From: Euclidia mi
Lineage: Eukaryota; Arthropoda; Insecta; Lepidoptera; Erebidae
Reading direction: 5' to 3'
Assembly: GCA_944739405.2 (NCBI GenBank)
Contig: OX123185.2
Coordinates: 7,313,840-7,377,839 of the forward strand
DNA length: 64,000 nucleotides
Shown here: positions 21,056 through 32,976 of the stretch, piece after piece
Numbering within the stretch: position 1 is the stretch's first letter
How the letters are laid out: each line of letters starts with the position of its first letter
Notes under the pieces: model-generated
Told to the model about the DNA's origin: nothing
Seen by the model: the letters and a program-made list of their open reading frames with translations, nothing else
Databases searched by the model: none
Program-made: the position numbers and the translations under genes

Positions 21056-22204
21056 ATTGCAAAACAGATATGAAAACTGGCAGGAATGGAATTAGATGTA
21101 GGGATTCTATGAACTGCTTCACTATTTTTATACAAAAACAAAACAAACATAATAATGGCCTCTCCATACATGGAACTGACTTAATTATTTTTATCATCTT
21201 ACGGCACGTAGGTATTTACCTACTTTCGTCAACATTTAATACCTATAACGTCTAATGTAAAACAGTTTTGCTCATGGCTGCACTGAGAACAAAAATTGCG
21301 CCATGCCTATATTGTACAAACAGATTGATGTATGTAATATAAATTTTAATATCAGTATCTCAATTCAATATGCTAAAACGTTTTGCTTGCGATTTTGAAA
21401 TATTGGAATACGGATGTCGCCAGAATACGGCCGCACGCGACGAGAATGAAGGGGGGCGCCCCGCAGTAGACGGAGCTAAGCTCCCTTCACCTCCCCTGCT
21501 TCACCCCCTCATTTACCAAAACAGTCGCTTAGGACAGATGGCTGACTGTCCTTAGGTACTGCGAAATATACTAACATACCAAAATGTGCATGTTTCAACT
21601 AAACATATTGCTTATCAATAACCAACATGCCAATCAAAATTCTTTCTTCCAAATCTTTAAGATATACTTCTGATAAAATTAATTGGGGGCTCCAACACGG
21701 TTTTACTTTCTCTGGAAGGTAGTTCATGAATATGTAGGTATGTAAAAATTTCGAAACGTCGGCTAGTAATAAAAATGTAGTTTCGTGATCATTCGGTTTA
21801 AATGTAAAAACCAGTGAAACCAATATAACGCCATAAAATCCATAAACTGTAGTTTAATGTCAATGAGTAACATTCGCGTAAACCCAAGAAAATATTTATT
21901 TCAATAGTTAATGAATGTCACAACTGTGTGTTCTATAATTACTGTTGCTAAACCTAGGACACAGGTGATACAGTGTTGAACTGGACTGTACTTTAAAAAG
22001 ATGAATCAGCACCTCACAAAATTTTACTATTCGTTAATTTATTGCCCGAACTGTCGTTGCGCTGTACATTCTGATATACTATTTAGTTTATCGAAGTCAA
22101 ATTATACACAGCATATTTTAAACAACGTATCGCAAGACATCGACTTTTCTTGCGATACGATTCGAAAGCAGCATTACCTAGAAGAAACACTAACAGATTA
22201 CCAT

Positions 22205-22495
22205 GCATAGGGTTCCAATAAACAACGCGCATCACTGACCTTTCGGAGTTGTGTGCGTATTGAAATGTTAATTATCGCTTACCTAGCGCACGTTAAGCTG
22301 TCGGTCCCGGCTGTTATGAAGATCTTTGACAGTCTTGCTGTCAGTCAAACTGATACTAGTCTTAACGATGGAATATCGCTATCCCTTTGGGTTGCGGAGG
22401 TCAGACAGAAAGTCACCAAATTAAAATCTGATAATCAGTCAAATCCGGTTAGACTAGTAAGCGGAACCCAGGTTGCAATAACGCTAGGAAGATTA
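22205..22495 (+). mobile_element. SINE-A remnant in left palindrome arm
   Basis: From CATCACTGACCTTTCGGAGT through GCTGTCGGTCCCGGCTGTTA and GGTTGCGGAGGTCAGACAG to CGGTTAGACTAGTAAGCGGA and AACGCTA, the order matches SINE-A (58098-58472). The tRNA-like head is lost, and the mid-part is altered (GACAGTCTTGCTGTCAGTC). The mirror copy lies at about 23407-23697 on -. Confidence 0.75.
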
Positions 22496-23406
22496 TTGCG
22501 AGAAATCGTTTTAATATTAAAGGACAATATCATCATTATTTCAGCTATAAGACGTTCACTGCTGAGCATGGAACTTCTTAAAAACATTCTTAACAATCTT
22601 AATAATCCATGAAATTTTTAGCCACCCAAAATCAGTCTGTTAAGAAAATGTTACAATATATAACATAAACTTCTCACCGCTAACTGTGATCATGGATCAC
22701 TTATTTTATCTAAGGATAATATATAAAAGGATAGATTAAAATATATCCAGGTAACATCTAACCAAGATTATGTATCTATTTACGTATGAAAATCTCATAT
22801 CAAGTCCACAGGCCCAGTGATAAGTCTGCCTATTAACCATAACAACAAGATTATTTCTAACCATAAAATAGTACAACTTGTTGCCATAACAATAGAGAAT
22901 AATGTGTGTCCCCGGTTGGCAAGTTTCGTAGCCTCAGCATACCTGTTATCTCTCATACTTATGTGGTACTCTAAGAAACTTGCCAACCGGGGACACACAT
23001 TATTCTCTATTGTTATGGCAACAAGTTGTACTATTTTATGGTTAGAAATAATCTTGTTGTTATGGTTAATAGGCAGACTTATCACTGGGCCTGTGGACTT
23101 GATATGAGATTTTCATACGTAAATAGATACATAATCTTGGTTAGATGTTACCTGGATATATTTTAATCTATCCTTTTATATATTATCCTTAGATAAAATA
23201 AGTGATCCATGATCACAGTTAGCGGTGAGAAGTTTATGTTATATATTGTAACATTTTCTTAACAGACTGATTTTGGGTGGCTAAAAATTTCATGGATTAT
23301 TAAGATTGTTAAGAATGTTTTTAAGAAGTTCCATGCTCAGCAGTGAACGTCTTATAGCTGAAATAATGATGATATTGTCCTTTAATATTAAAACGATTTC
23401 TCGCAA

Positions 23407-23697
23407 TAATCTTCCTAGCGTTATTGCAACCTGGGTTCCGCTTACTAGTCTAACCGGATTTGACTGATTATCAGATTTTAATTTGGTGACTTTCTGTCTG
23501 ACCTCCGCAACCCAAAGGGATAGCGATATTCCATCGTTAAGACTAGTATCAGTTTGACTGACAGCAAGACTGTCAAAGATCTTCATAACAGCCGGGACCG
23601 ACAGCTTAACGTGCGCTAGGTAAGCGATAATTAACATTTCAATACGCACACAACTCCGAAAGGTCAGTGATGCGCGTTGTTTATTGGAACCCTATGC
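23407..23697 (-). mobile_element. SINE-A remnant in right palindrome arm
   Basis: Exact mirror of the SINE-A remnant at 22205-22495, present because it lies in both arms of the palindrome. It shows one insertion event duplicated together with the arm. Confidence 0.75.
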
Positions 23698-25944
23698 ATG
23701 GTAATCTGTTAGTGTTTCTTCTAGGTAATGCTGCTTTCGAATCGTATCGCAAGAAAAGTCGATGTCTTGCGATACGTTGTTTAAAATATGCTGTGTATAA
23801 TTTGACTTCGATAAACTAAATAGTATATCAGAATGTACAGCGCAACGACAGTTCGGGCAATAAATTAACGAATAGTAAAATTTTGTGAGGTGCTGATTCA
23901 TCTTTTTAAAGTACAGTCCAGTTCAACACTGTATCACCTGTGTCCTAGGTTTAGCAACAGTAATTATAGAACACACAGTTGTGACATTCATTAACTATTG
24001 AAATAAATATTTTCTTGGGTTTACGCGAATGTTACTCATTGACATTAAACTACAGTTTATGGATTTTATGGCGTTATATTGGTTTCACTGGTTTTTACAT
24101 TTAAACCGAATGATCACGAAACTACATTTTTATTACTAGCCGACGTTTCGAAATTTTTACATACCTACATATTCATGAACTACCTTCCAGAGAAAGTAAA
24201 ACCGTGTTGGAGCCCCCAATTAATTTTATCAGAAGTATATCTTAAAGATTTGGAAGAAAGAATTTTGATTGGCATGTTGGTTATTGATAAGCAATATGTT
24301 TAGTTGAAACATGCACATTTTGGTATGTTAGTATATTTCGCAGTACCTAAGGACAGTCAGCCATCTGTCCTAAGCGACTGTTTTGGTAAATGAGGGGGTG
24401 AAGCAGGGGAGGTGAAGGGAGCTTAGCTCCGTCTACTGCGGGGCGCCCCCCTTCATTCTCGTCGCGTGCGGCCGTATTCTGGCGACATCCGTATTCCAAT
24501 ATTTCAAAATCGCAAGCAAAACGTTTTAGCATATTGAATTGAGATACTGATATTAAAATTTATATTACATACATCAATCTGTTTGTACAATATAGGCATG
24601 GCGCAATTTTTGTTCTCAGTGCAGCCATGAGCAAAACTGTTTTACATTAGACGTTATAGGTATTAAATGTTGACGAAAGTAGGTAAATACCTACGTGCCG
24701 TAAGATGATAAAAATAATTAAGTCAGTTCCATGTATGGAGAGGCCATTATTATGTTTGTTTTGTTTTTGTATAAAAATAGTGAAGCAGTTCATAGAATCC
24801 CTACATCTAATTCCATTCCTGCCAGTTTTCATATCTGTTTTGCAATAAATTGGCTGTGACATACGGGCGGACAGACAGACAGACATTGCGAATCTATAAG
24901 GGTTCCGTTTTTACAATTTTTGGCTACGGTACCCTAAAAAACACAATACTGCTCTACTAAGCGCAAAAGCCGTATCTCAACTAAAGCGAGTTACGAGATA
25001 ATTGAAGTTTAGTAAAAGTTGATTTCTTTTATTTATTTATGGATGTTTATTGTTATTATAGGTATAATTATTATGGCAAAGGTTTCGAAATACGTCGCCG
25101 TTTTTAGGGGTTGTGAGTGATTGGAGAGGGAGCAGGGGAGGTCTTGAAACCTCCCTCACCATTTTCACTTGCCGGAAATACTTGGTTTCCTCTGAAAAAA
25201 AAATATCCAAACATCGGTGTGTATGGCACTGCCAACTTCCACATTCATCACACTAGTTTAATAAACTAAGGTTGTCGGAGCCCTGCGAAGGGCTCCTATT
25301 TTCGGATTAAGGGTCAAAAGAGAACCTAACATAACCTATTTATTTACTTATTACAGTCGCACCCAACCCAAGGCACTCGAATGCAATGACGCACAAATTT
25401 GACATTAGCTGTCAATATGATCATTCCAAGATGGCAGTTTTGCGTTTCGTTTCACGTTTTTCACATAAAACCTAAAAATTACATTTGTAAAACTGTACTA
25501 AAGTATAAAAACTATGTTCCGTTTTGCATAATTGCCGAAGTATTTATGAAATTTTAGAAATTGTTTAAAAATATTTAGACGCAACTCCGGCAGCCAAAAT
25601 TACTTTTAGGGGATTAAAACGAAATACCTTAAGCCCCCTACACTACCAATACCCTCAAATTCAGGCGACTCGTTTCGAAACCCAACCCATTATTATTTTT
25701 CAAAATAGATGAAACATCAAAAATATATGTGAATATACCTTATTCATGAGATACTGCTATGTCACTTAGAAAAGTATAGAATTAGAATTTGAGTTACTGC
25801 TTTTTCGTTAGCTCTCGTCATACATGTTTGTATGGAAAAATATAAAAAATTTCTTTCGCTTCAAATATGTGTTGTTTCAAAGAAAATAAATATTAAAAGA
25901 TATTTATTTATATTCATTTATAATTTACTAACGAAATACAGAGT

Positions 25945-26850
25945 TTACAGCTCATCAAAAGTTAGCTGTCTGCTACAACCCGGCAGGTTTTCTTTATTCT
26001 CATCGAATGTTAAAGGCAGTGTGTGAGGTGATAAGGCTTCAATACTTATTATTTGCTGTTGTTCACGAGGCACAGTTTCATTTACTTTCCTTTTACGGCT
26101 TGGTATTGTAGAAATTTCAAGCACTGATGAAACATTTTCCTCTCCGTGATCTCGCAATGCCATCCCTTGAGCTTGACGAGAATCAACAATTTCAGGCAAC
26201 TGCCACTTCATATAAAACGCCACAAGCTTCTCCCAGAAAACATCATCTCTTTCTATAATTTCTATTTTTAGTGGTATACTTTCGCCACTCCACACAGCAA
26301 ATAAACACTTTTGTTTGCGTGTAACGTGGCGTTGCCCCTGAATTTGGTAATAACAATTACAATATTTGTTTAGACTAGTCAGTTCACTTTTTTATCATGT
26401 TTCCATATTTGTATTTTATTTGCTCTTATACTATTCTCCAGGCCATTTTTATAGGCAACTTTAGAACATTAAATTTCCACAATCGTGTTTGGACCTATTA
26501 ATCCATCTGGCGTGGCACCAATAATCGAATAATCCACAAGGCTCAATTGTTACATTTTCTTGCTTCGCCAGTTGTTGCAAAGCCAGTTGTTCATTTTAGA
26601 TTCCATGCGCAACTGATTTTACATTGCAAATATTTTATTTGAACAAAATATTTTTTATTAAGTTGGCTTTACTGCTGTTATCTCTTCTTTTTACCACTAT
26701 ACAAAAATTTCAATCTGTCAACATATCCTTACGCAATTCGAACCAGTCACTGCTATCCCTTTTGTAATTTTTGCTTATCACAACGGAATTTGAGTCAAAT
26801 TTGTTAAAAAAATTGTTTGGCATTTCTTGGCTAGCTCTTGAACAGATCGT
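25945..26850 (-). pseudogene. YqaJ-type exonuclease (PD-(D/E)XK fold), decayed C-terminal part
   Basis: Read on -, the pieces follow the order of YqaJ-family recombination nucleases. They are SSDWFELRKDML (about 26760), an AHGI-NEQLALQQLAKQEN segment (about 26590), IIGATPDGLIGPNTIVEI (about 26500, the D...ExK region), KIQIWKHDKK, and YYQIQGQ (about 26350, the conserved Q motif). IEIIERDDVFWEK and LPEIVDSR follow in the intact frame 26295-25945. The tail ends with LTFDEL. Stops and frameshifts lie upstream of 26300, and the lysine of the ExK motif falls at a stop, so it is probably dead. YqaJ nucleases resect DNA ends in phages. Eukaryotic copies are often multicopy and may be carried by transposons; that link is inference here. 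Confidence 0.75.
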
Positions 26851-28435
26851 GTTAGGAATGACTGAAGTCAAATGTGTGTAAGACGTTGCAGAACTGTTAT
26901 CTTTAATTTCACTGTAATTACAATAATGATAATTAGTTACGTACTTTATTATTAAAAAAATACTATATCTTGTGTTATAGCAAACAGAGAAGTTACCTTC
27001 TTACTTATAAATGAATGATTTTAGAAATTAAAAAGATATTAGATGTACTGAGACATACCTCATAGTTAATGAATAATCAAAGTTTTACCCGATGTACCTA
27101 AAAAGGTTTATGTTCAAAACACAATAATACAACATTCGTTACCGCTTGTGTGCGGATTGCGGAGCGCCATATTAGCGCTGTCATCATTATTGTTCGCCGT
27201 GGCGGCATCTTAGCGCTCCAGGCGCTCTGACAAGCTAATGAATTTGAAATATAGGTACATAAAATGATTCGATTTTATGTTATTACTCTTTCAAAAATTG
27301 AAAACTGTGGCAGCTATGTATTGTGAGAATAATTTATATAATTATATTATGCATAATCGATAATATATAAGTAACATAGTTAGTCATAAAAGACTCTTAT
27401 GAAAATAATTTGTGTAAAAATGTTACATATTTCATAATCACTTGGCCATGGATGAATTTCTATTTTATTACGACGCTTTCTTGTACAAATCCTTCGTAGA
27501 ACTTCATTTCTCTAATAATTGTCCATATTTTATTCTTCTAATTATATATTTATAAGCACAGAAACAATAACACATTAAACGCAACAAGAGTATAAACTTA
27601 GGTCCTAATTATATGTGCCCATAGTTACATGAAAAGCCTATTTGATTCAAAGTATTCAGTCTATAACATAAAACATGAAATTACGAACTCAAATCGGCGT
27701 ATTATAATAACAAACAGGTTTACGTAAAATTTCGTGCAGCGGAGACGCAAGCGACATGACCTATCTCTCACAGGGCTCATAGCCGAATGATGAGGTCTGG
27801 GCGGGGCGTAAACTAGCAACTGACACTCAGTACACCGCTTATGCTAATAAGGTTTAAATTGCTGAAGCGTTTGATATTGATGGGATCTACCGAGCGTCAA
27901 AATCATAGACGTTTGGCAGATTTTATTTAATTTTACAAAATATACACGTATAATATGAAAATAAATAGGGTAATTCTTTAGTTCATTTGATTTCCTACAA
28001 TATTATCAAAAAAAATATGACAGCTTACGATCAAAATATTGCAAACAGTGAGACGAAAGATTATTTTCTGCCTCAATTTTGTGATTTTTTTACCGTGATT
28101 CTATTTTACATTCATGAATAATTCTTTCAAAGGTCTTTTGTTCAGACTTTTGACTTTAAGCTCTATTTTTTGCTAGTTTGTAATATGTACCGTTATGGCT
28201 AGATGCGCGACGAAAAATTAGGTGCTTCACGGCTTCTGAGGTATAACAGCGCCTTAATTTAGTTTAAAACAATATTCTGATAGTTCCAACGTCAATCTTA
28301 GCGATATATTGATGACACTGAAAGTTGTGAGAAACATTCGTAACAATATAAATGCTAACCCACACATATTCAGTATATAGCAGACAGTTGTACTTATTCT
28401 GAATTTATATAGATACCTTGCTATTCAGTTTTTTT
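26851..28435. other. AT-rich uncoded region
   Basis: No frame with a recognised domain, RNA gene or classified repeat is visible. A short GC-richer patch around 27140-27230 contains two GCGCCATATTAGCGCT-like phrases (TTAGCGCT occurs twice, at about 27173 and 27210). Its nature is unknown. Confidence 0.5.
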
Positions 28436-28439
28436 TAAT

Positions 28440-29048
28440 ATAATATCTCGAGTTCTATTAAATTAATATTCATGTATTATTAGGTCATGCAACTTACTAC
28501 ATTTGCATTGTTGTTCCACAAATTTTATTAAAATTTGCTACAGTGTTAGATGAAGATAACTCGTGATCATGGGCTGTACACTAACTTTTTTGTAATTTTT
28601 GTGTATTTATATACCGTCACTTTCTGTAACATACATTTCCACCATAGTTCTGAACATGATCGCGAGTTGCCTACATTATAAAACGTAAGTAGATGCTCCT
28701 GTTACACAAGATTCACGTTGGAAAGCTAGCACTTAATTTAGTAACTGCATTAATTGCTTAAGTATTATGTATGTTCTTATTTACTATTTACAAGTAATTA
28801 ATTACAATATGAAACAGTTAAAAGTCCTTACAAAAACAAAATATATACCATAACATTGGCGATTAAAAAGAGTGGCCACGAGTTTTATTGCCCGTTCTTT
28901 CTCGTGGTTCTACCTATTGCTTTGCGAACTAGGCAGTAAATGTAAATGTAGAAGCATTAAGTAATCTACTTTAAAAAAATTGAATTGACGTTCATAAGCC
29001 TCACCTTGTGACCTAGATGAATAAATTATTTTTGACTTTGACTTTGTA
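28440..29048 (+). mobile_element. 3' UTR-only copy of LINE-c
   Basis: From TATTATTAGGTCA and TACTACATTTGCATTGTTGT through GAACATGATCGCGAGTTGC, AGTAGATGCTCCTGTTACA and GTGGCCACGAGTTTTATTGC to GACCTAGATGAATAAA, it parallels 38727-39350 downstream of the LINE-c ORF. It ends in a TTTGAC repeat, where the other copy ends in TTTGAG repeats. This is a heavily 5'-truncated insertion with no ORF left. Confidence 0.8.
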
Positions 29049-29364
29049 AGTATTTTGCAAGAATATTGTCAAGAAAATAGTGCAATATAAAAGAAAATGC
29101 ATTAATAAGAAAATGTATCACAATTGTCTATAAGTCTGAAAACCGTAAAAGTCTGGCATTATTCAAACACCAGAGTATTCCACTTTGTAACAAAACTGAC
29201 TGGGATTCACTGAAACTAGCAGTAGTTAGAAAGTTTGTAAAAAAATCTTCAGTCCTTCTACTTGACTATATAAAACGGTAAAACTGGGCAGTAAAGCAGA
29301 GGGGCTAACTATAACCGAGTAAAAAGTTATACTGATAATTGTAATTGTTTTGTTAATAAGTAAG

Positions 29365-29612
29365 TGTGACCAACTCTGATGTCGGTGTTTTCAGGCTGTC
29401 CGAAGTCTTCCGACATGGCCCAATGTTTCTTATCCTGAGACAACAACCAGGACCGACAGTATTACGTACCTTCCGAAGAACAGTAGCGCTCTGATATAAA
29501 TGCCACACGCGGTCACCCATCCAAGTGGTAATATGTGCCAGGGTTGCTTAATTTTACCAACTTATTACGAATGGCAAGCCAAGTTACGCTATGAGCGCTA
29601 CATTCTGTAAAT
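29365..29612 (-). mobile_element. 5S rRNA-derived SINE
   Basis: Read on -, the head has AAAATTAAGCAACCCTGG, which is the 5S A-box region, and then CACTTGGATGGGTGACCGCG (29502-29521 on +), which is the 5S C box, spaced as in the 5S rRNA gene promoter. Similarity to 5S continues weakly upstream (GTAACTTGGC...). The 3' body is unrelated to 5S and contains GTCGGTCCTGGTTGTTG and ACACCGACATCAGAGTTGGT. A decayed copy of that body is at 1235-1345. A normal 5S gene is unlikely because the 3' end of 5S is replaced. Confidence 0.75.
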
Positions 29613-30900
29613 GTCATTATACTAAATACAAAATTGTAAAATAAACTTATATTTCTTAACTTCTTCAACAAATGAAAAGCTTTGTATTATGGCTGCCTAA
29701 TTAAAAAACGTACATATTGACTTTCATTGTTTGCGTCTAATTTTTGTGTTCTTATTTTAGATACAAATTGTATCTTTTCAATTGTGATATGAATAAAAAT
29801 TTTAATGTAACGTGCCATTATCGCAGTAAGCCCTTTAATTTTAAATACATTATCTTATTCTAGACGGGGTATACATTTTTATAGTGCTTAATAATTAGAT
29901 TCCAAACTTGGCTTTCAACCCTTATTTTACACTATTAACTGCTTACTAACATTAGAAAAGGCACCCACTGTACAAATTTCATAGTTCCAGCTTATGTGGT
30001 TTAGGCCCTGTGATATATGCCTTTGTAAATTGGACAAATGATTTTAGATAGTGAGACGATGGTGATGATAGTATTTAGTCAATTAAGTTATAAATTCACA
30101 TCTCCTGATTATATATTTAATCAATTGCCGAAAGGTATTTTTTTAAATGAATTTTACACGAATCTTGTCTTTCTTCTTTTACAAAATATTTCTTTATCTA
30201 CGGCATTCCCAAAGTACTATATGGTTCCACTCTCATACTCACGCATCCGATCACATACGAGTAACAAAGGTAAACTTCAAAGGGTCACTTCGCAAATCGA
30301 ATTACAGTATTTTCAAGTCCAATTTTTTTAGATTGGGCCGAGCAGGACGTTAGACAGTAAAATTAGAGCGTTCTGGTAATCGTCGGCAGCAAACGAACGC
30401 TTGTTACTTGGAAACCAATATAAAAGTTTTAAAGAAATTTGGACTTTATTTTGTTGGTGTAGAGTTGATTATGGGGTTACAAGTTTGGTGCTGATATCCG
30501 GAATTAGAACAAAGGGTTGTCACCGGTAGAACGCTGCTCAATGAAGTTTAATCATGGCTGACAAGCAAATGTTACTTACGTGCAGCTATCTATTAGTCAG
30601 TTATAGTTATGAACCGTCTTGCAGCGTAGTCAAGTCCTTTTCTGTCTTCAATCAACATTCGCACGAATTGAAACAGGTAGGTAGAAAGAACGATTGCAAG
30701 AGTAAAACTCAAAAAGGGCATTGAGAAAGAAAGTTTGTTCCGCAACATTTGAGAGGCAACTTGTTAAACGTTATGTTAGGTCAAAAATTTTTAGAAAACT
30801 TGAGTATTTTGCATTTGTATAAATGGACATTGTGTACAAAATGTCTAAGGTACAATGCCTATAATCTAGAGTCAAGTTGAGCATGGAATCCGATCTGTAC
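29613..30900. other. Uncoded region
   Basis: No feature can be supported. Two overlapping short frames (30038-30331 and 30147-30353, +) have no recognisable domain. Confidence 0.5.
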
Positions 30901-30904
30901 ACAT

Positions 30905-31148
30905 TTTCAATATCATCATCATCAGCCTTAAACAGTCCACTGCTGAACTAGGCCTCTCCTTTGACAGGAGGAATTGGCCTACAATACCACGCTGGCCAAA
31001 CGGGTTGGTATAGGGTTTGTTTCAAGTTTTCCTTCTCTTACAGTGCTGTGCTCTGCATAATATGCTCTCCCTCTGTCGACTCTTACGACACCCATGGGAT
31101 GATACGGGGTGGTGACATTCCGTATTCTTAATCCGTCACCACACGGAC
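30905..31148 (+). mobile_element. SINE-C-like repeat
   Basis: It opens with CATCATCATCAGCC and CACTGCTGAACTAGGCCTCT and closes with GACTCTTACGACACCCATGG, GGGGTGGTGACATTCCGTAT and CCGTCACCACACGG. Pieces of the same family lie at 2757-2832 (head) and 4056-4195 (tail). No polymerase III promoter is clear, so the SINE label is by resemblance. The 3' tail of LINE-a begins within a few bases of its end. Confidence 0.55.
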
Positions 31149-31407
31149 CTTTCAAATTAAATTCAAATTTCAAATTCAAATTAAATTTATTTGTTAAACA
31201 CAGGTATATATTGAGATGTTACAGAATAAAGGAAGTGCAGTTCTGTGTCCTGCCAATGTTGGCGTACAAATATTCACATATTATTAACAAAAAAAGATAT
31301 TAAAAATGTAATGAAAACATACAAATAACACAAATATCTAAAATAACAAACCTAAAAACTAACACATTTAACGGATAATACCTTAAAAACAGCAATTTTA
31401 TAGTATA

Positions 31408-32976
31408 TTAAATCTCGTCATTGAGGAAATCTGTAACTGAATAATAACACTTTTCAGTCAATAACATTCGTAACTGTTTTTTAAAAAGGCTTATGTTTAG
31501 TGTTTTTATTGACTCCGGCAGTTTATTGTATATTTTCGGCGCTAAACAAAACACACTTTTCCATGGCAGCGCCGTATTAACCTTACGAATACATAATACA
31601 TTGTTTTTACGTCTACTGCGTGCGACGACATCGGACAATCTAGTAAATAAATGAGGATTCTTTTTCACAAATAATGCTACTTCAAATATAAACAGAGATG
31701 GAAGTGTCAAAATTTTATATTCAATGAAATAGGGTCTGCAGCTGTCCATAATTTGGAGGCCAAACATAGCTCTAATACATCTTTTTTGAAATTTAAAAGC
31801 TATTTCTTTATGGGTAGAGTTGCCCCAGAAAATAATGCCGTATCGAAGAATAGATGCAACTATACCATGATAGGCAGTAATAAGCGCTTCTTTATTTACT
31901 ACTCGTGACAGTTTTTGTAAAGCATAGGATGAGCTACTTATTTTTGTACAAATAACCTCTATATGGCCTTTACAGTTTAACTGACTGTCAATTGTCAAAC
32001 CAAGAAATTTGGCGTTATTTGTAGAACATATGTTTTCACTCTGGTAATTAATCTTCAGCGTGCGATCATGAGACAGTCTTTGGCTAAACTCCATTATTTT
32101 AGTCTTGCTCAAATTTATCTTTAAATTATTGTTTTCAAGCCACAATACCATTGAACTTAGTGCCTCATTAATGTCCGACTCATAGAGATTAGGTTTGTTG
32201 CAAGCTATGGTAACTGTACTGTCGTCAGCGAATAATGTTACGGGATATTTTACTGCTTTAGGTAAGTCATTTATATAAACAATGAACAACAGCGGGCCCA
32301 AAACACTGCCTTGGGGAACACCGAATTCTATTTTACGCTGATTAGACATATATGTTTCTTCTTTTTTAGTTTTAAAATTAAGTTTTTTTATTGCGACTAA
32401 CTGTTTTCTGTCTTTTAAATATGATTTTATTAAATTAAGGACATTACCCCGTATTCCGTAGGCATCAAGCTTATTTAATAGAATATTGTGGTCAACATAA
32501 TCAAACGCTTGTGACATATCACAATACACAGCAGAAATCGGAATTATATTGTTCATACTTGACATTACTATATTTAAAAAGTCATAAATAGCCATATTTA
32601 TAGTTCTTTCCTTACGAAAGTCTTTTTGTTCAGAACATAAAATGTTGTTTGATTCGAGATAGATACATATTTTATTATAAATATACTTCTCAAATATTTT
32701 TGAAAAAATTGGTAGAAGTGAGATTGGTCTATAATTTTGCATAAGGTCTTTATCGTCTTTTTTATGTAATGGTTTGACAATAGATGTCTTAAGCCGTTCA
32801 GGAAATGTGCCATGAATAATACAAAGATTTAAAATATAGCTCAGATGGTCACATATTAAATCTGCTACACATTTTATGACTTTTGTAGATATTTCGTCAT
32901 TGCCCACACTGCATTTATTTTTCAGATCTGTAATAATTTTAAGTATGTCATTTTGTGTACTTGCAACCATAAACAT
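31408..32976 (-). CDS. LINE-a reverse transcriptase (ORF2 3' part)
   Basis: A 522-codon open frame with all the expected reverse transcriptase landmarks: TSIVKPLHKKDD and NYRPISLLPIFSKIFEK (fingers), VYCDMSQAFDYVDHNIL (first catalytic Asp), FGVPQGSVLGPLLFIVYIND, and the catalytic LFADDSTV. The thumb follows (LGLTIDSQLNCKGHI, then GIIFWGNS and FKFQKRCIRAMFGL). The ORF ends with the Jockey/CR1-type C-terminal text INISLFKKQL-like and a stop. In these elements the enzyme copies element RNA into DNA at a nicked target. The frame is intact, but the upstream endonuclease part is broken, so the protein as a whole is probably not made. The ATG is internal; the true start was in the endonuclease region. 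Confidence 0.85.
   Translation of the reverse strand: MFMVASTQNDILKIITDLKNKCSVGNDEISTKVIKCVADLICDHLSYILNLCIIHGTFPERLKTSIVKPLHKKDDKDLMQNYRPISLLPIFSKIFEKYIYNKICIYLESNNILCSEQKDFRKERTINMAIYDFLNIVMSSMNNIIPISAVYCDMSQAFDYVDHNILLNKLDAYGIRGNVLNLIKSYLKDRKQLVAIKKLNFKTKKEETYMSNQRKIEFGVPQGSVLGPLLFIVYINDLPKAVKYPVTLFADDSTVTIACNKPNLYESDINEALSSMVLWLENNNLKINLSKTKIMEFSQRLSHDRTLKINYQSENICSTNNAKFLGLTIDSQLNCKGHIEVICTKISSSSYALQKLSRVVNKEALITAYHGIVASILRYGIIFWGNSTHKEIAFKFQKRCIRAMFGLQIMDSCRPYFIEYKILTLPSLFIFEVALFVKKNPHLFTRLSDVVARSRRKNNVLCIRKVNTALPWKSVFCLAPKIYNKLPESIKTLNISLFKKQLRMLLTEKCYYSVTDFLNDEI

Larger units (their letters stand above)
19794..26108. repeat. Giant palindrome: 3,133-bp inverted arms, 49-bp spacer
   Basis: Left arm 19794-22926 and right arm 22976-26108 are reverse complements about the axis 22951 (position x pairs with 45902 minus x). 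All segments I compared match base for base, and the translated frames in the arms are identical in mirror position (for example 21016-21255 with 24647-24886, and 22253-22612 with 23290-23649). Pairing fails at 19793/26109. The spacer 22927-22975 is unique. The arms hold decayed repeats only: SINE-A remnants, a GGGTACCGTAGCC repeat and a CCGACGTTTCGAAA repeat. The right arm is the original orientation, since the YqaJ-type frame runs through its outer border; the left arm is the inverted copy. Confidence 0.93.

Noticed and set aside
22795..23107. A 96-codon frame that reads almost identically on both strands (22817-23107 + and 22795-23085 -)
   Set aside because: It lies across the centre of the palindrome, so mirror-image frames are expected. 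It has no domain.
29490..29600. A genuine 5S rRNA gene
   Set aside because: Only the promoter-like middle is conserved and the 3' part is replaced by a repeat body, so it is a SINE head.
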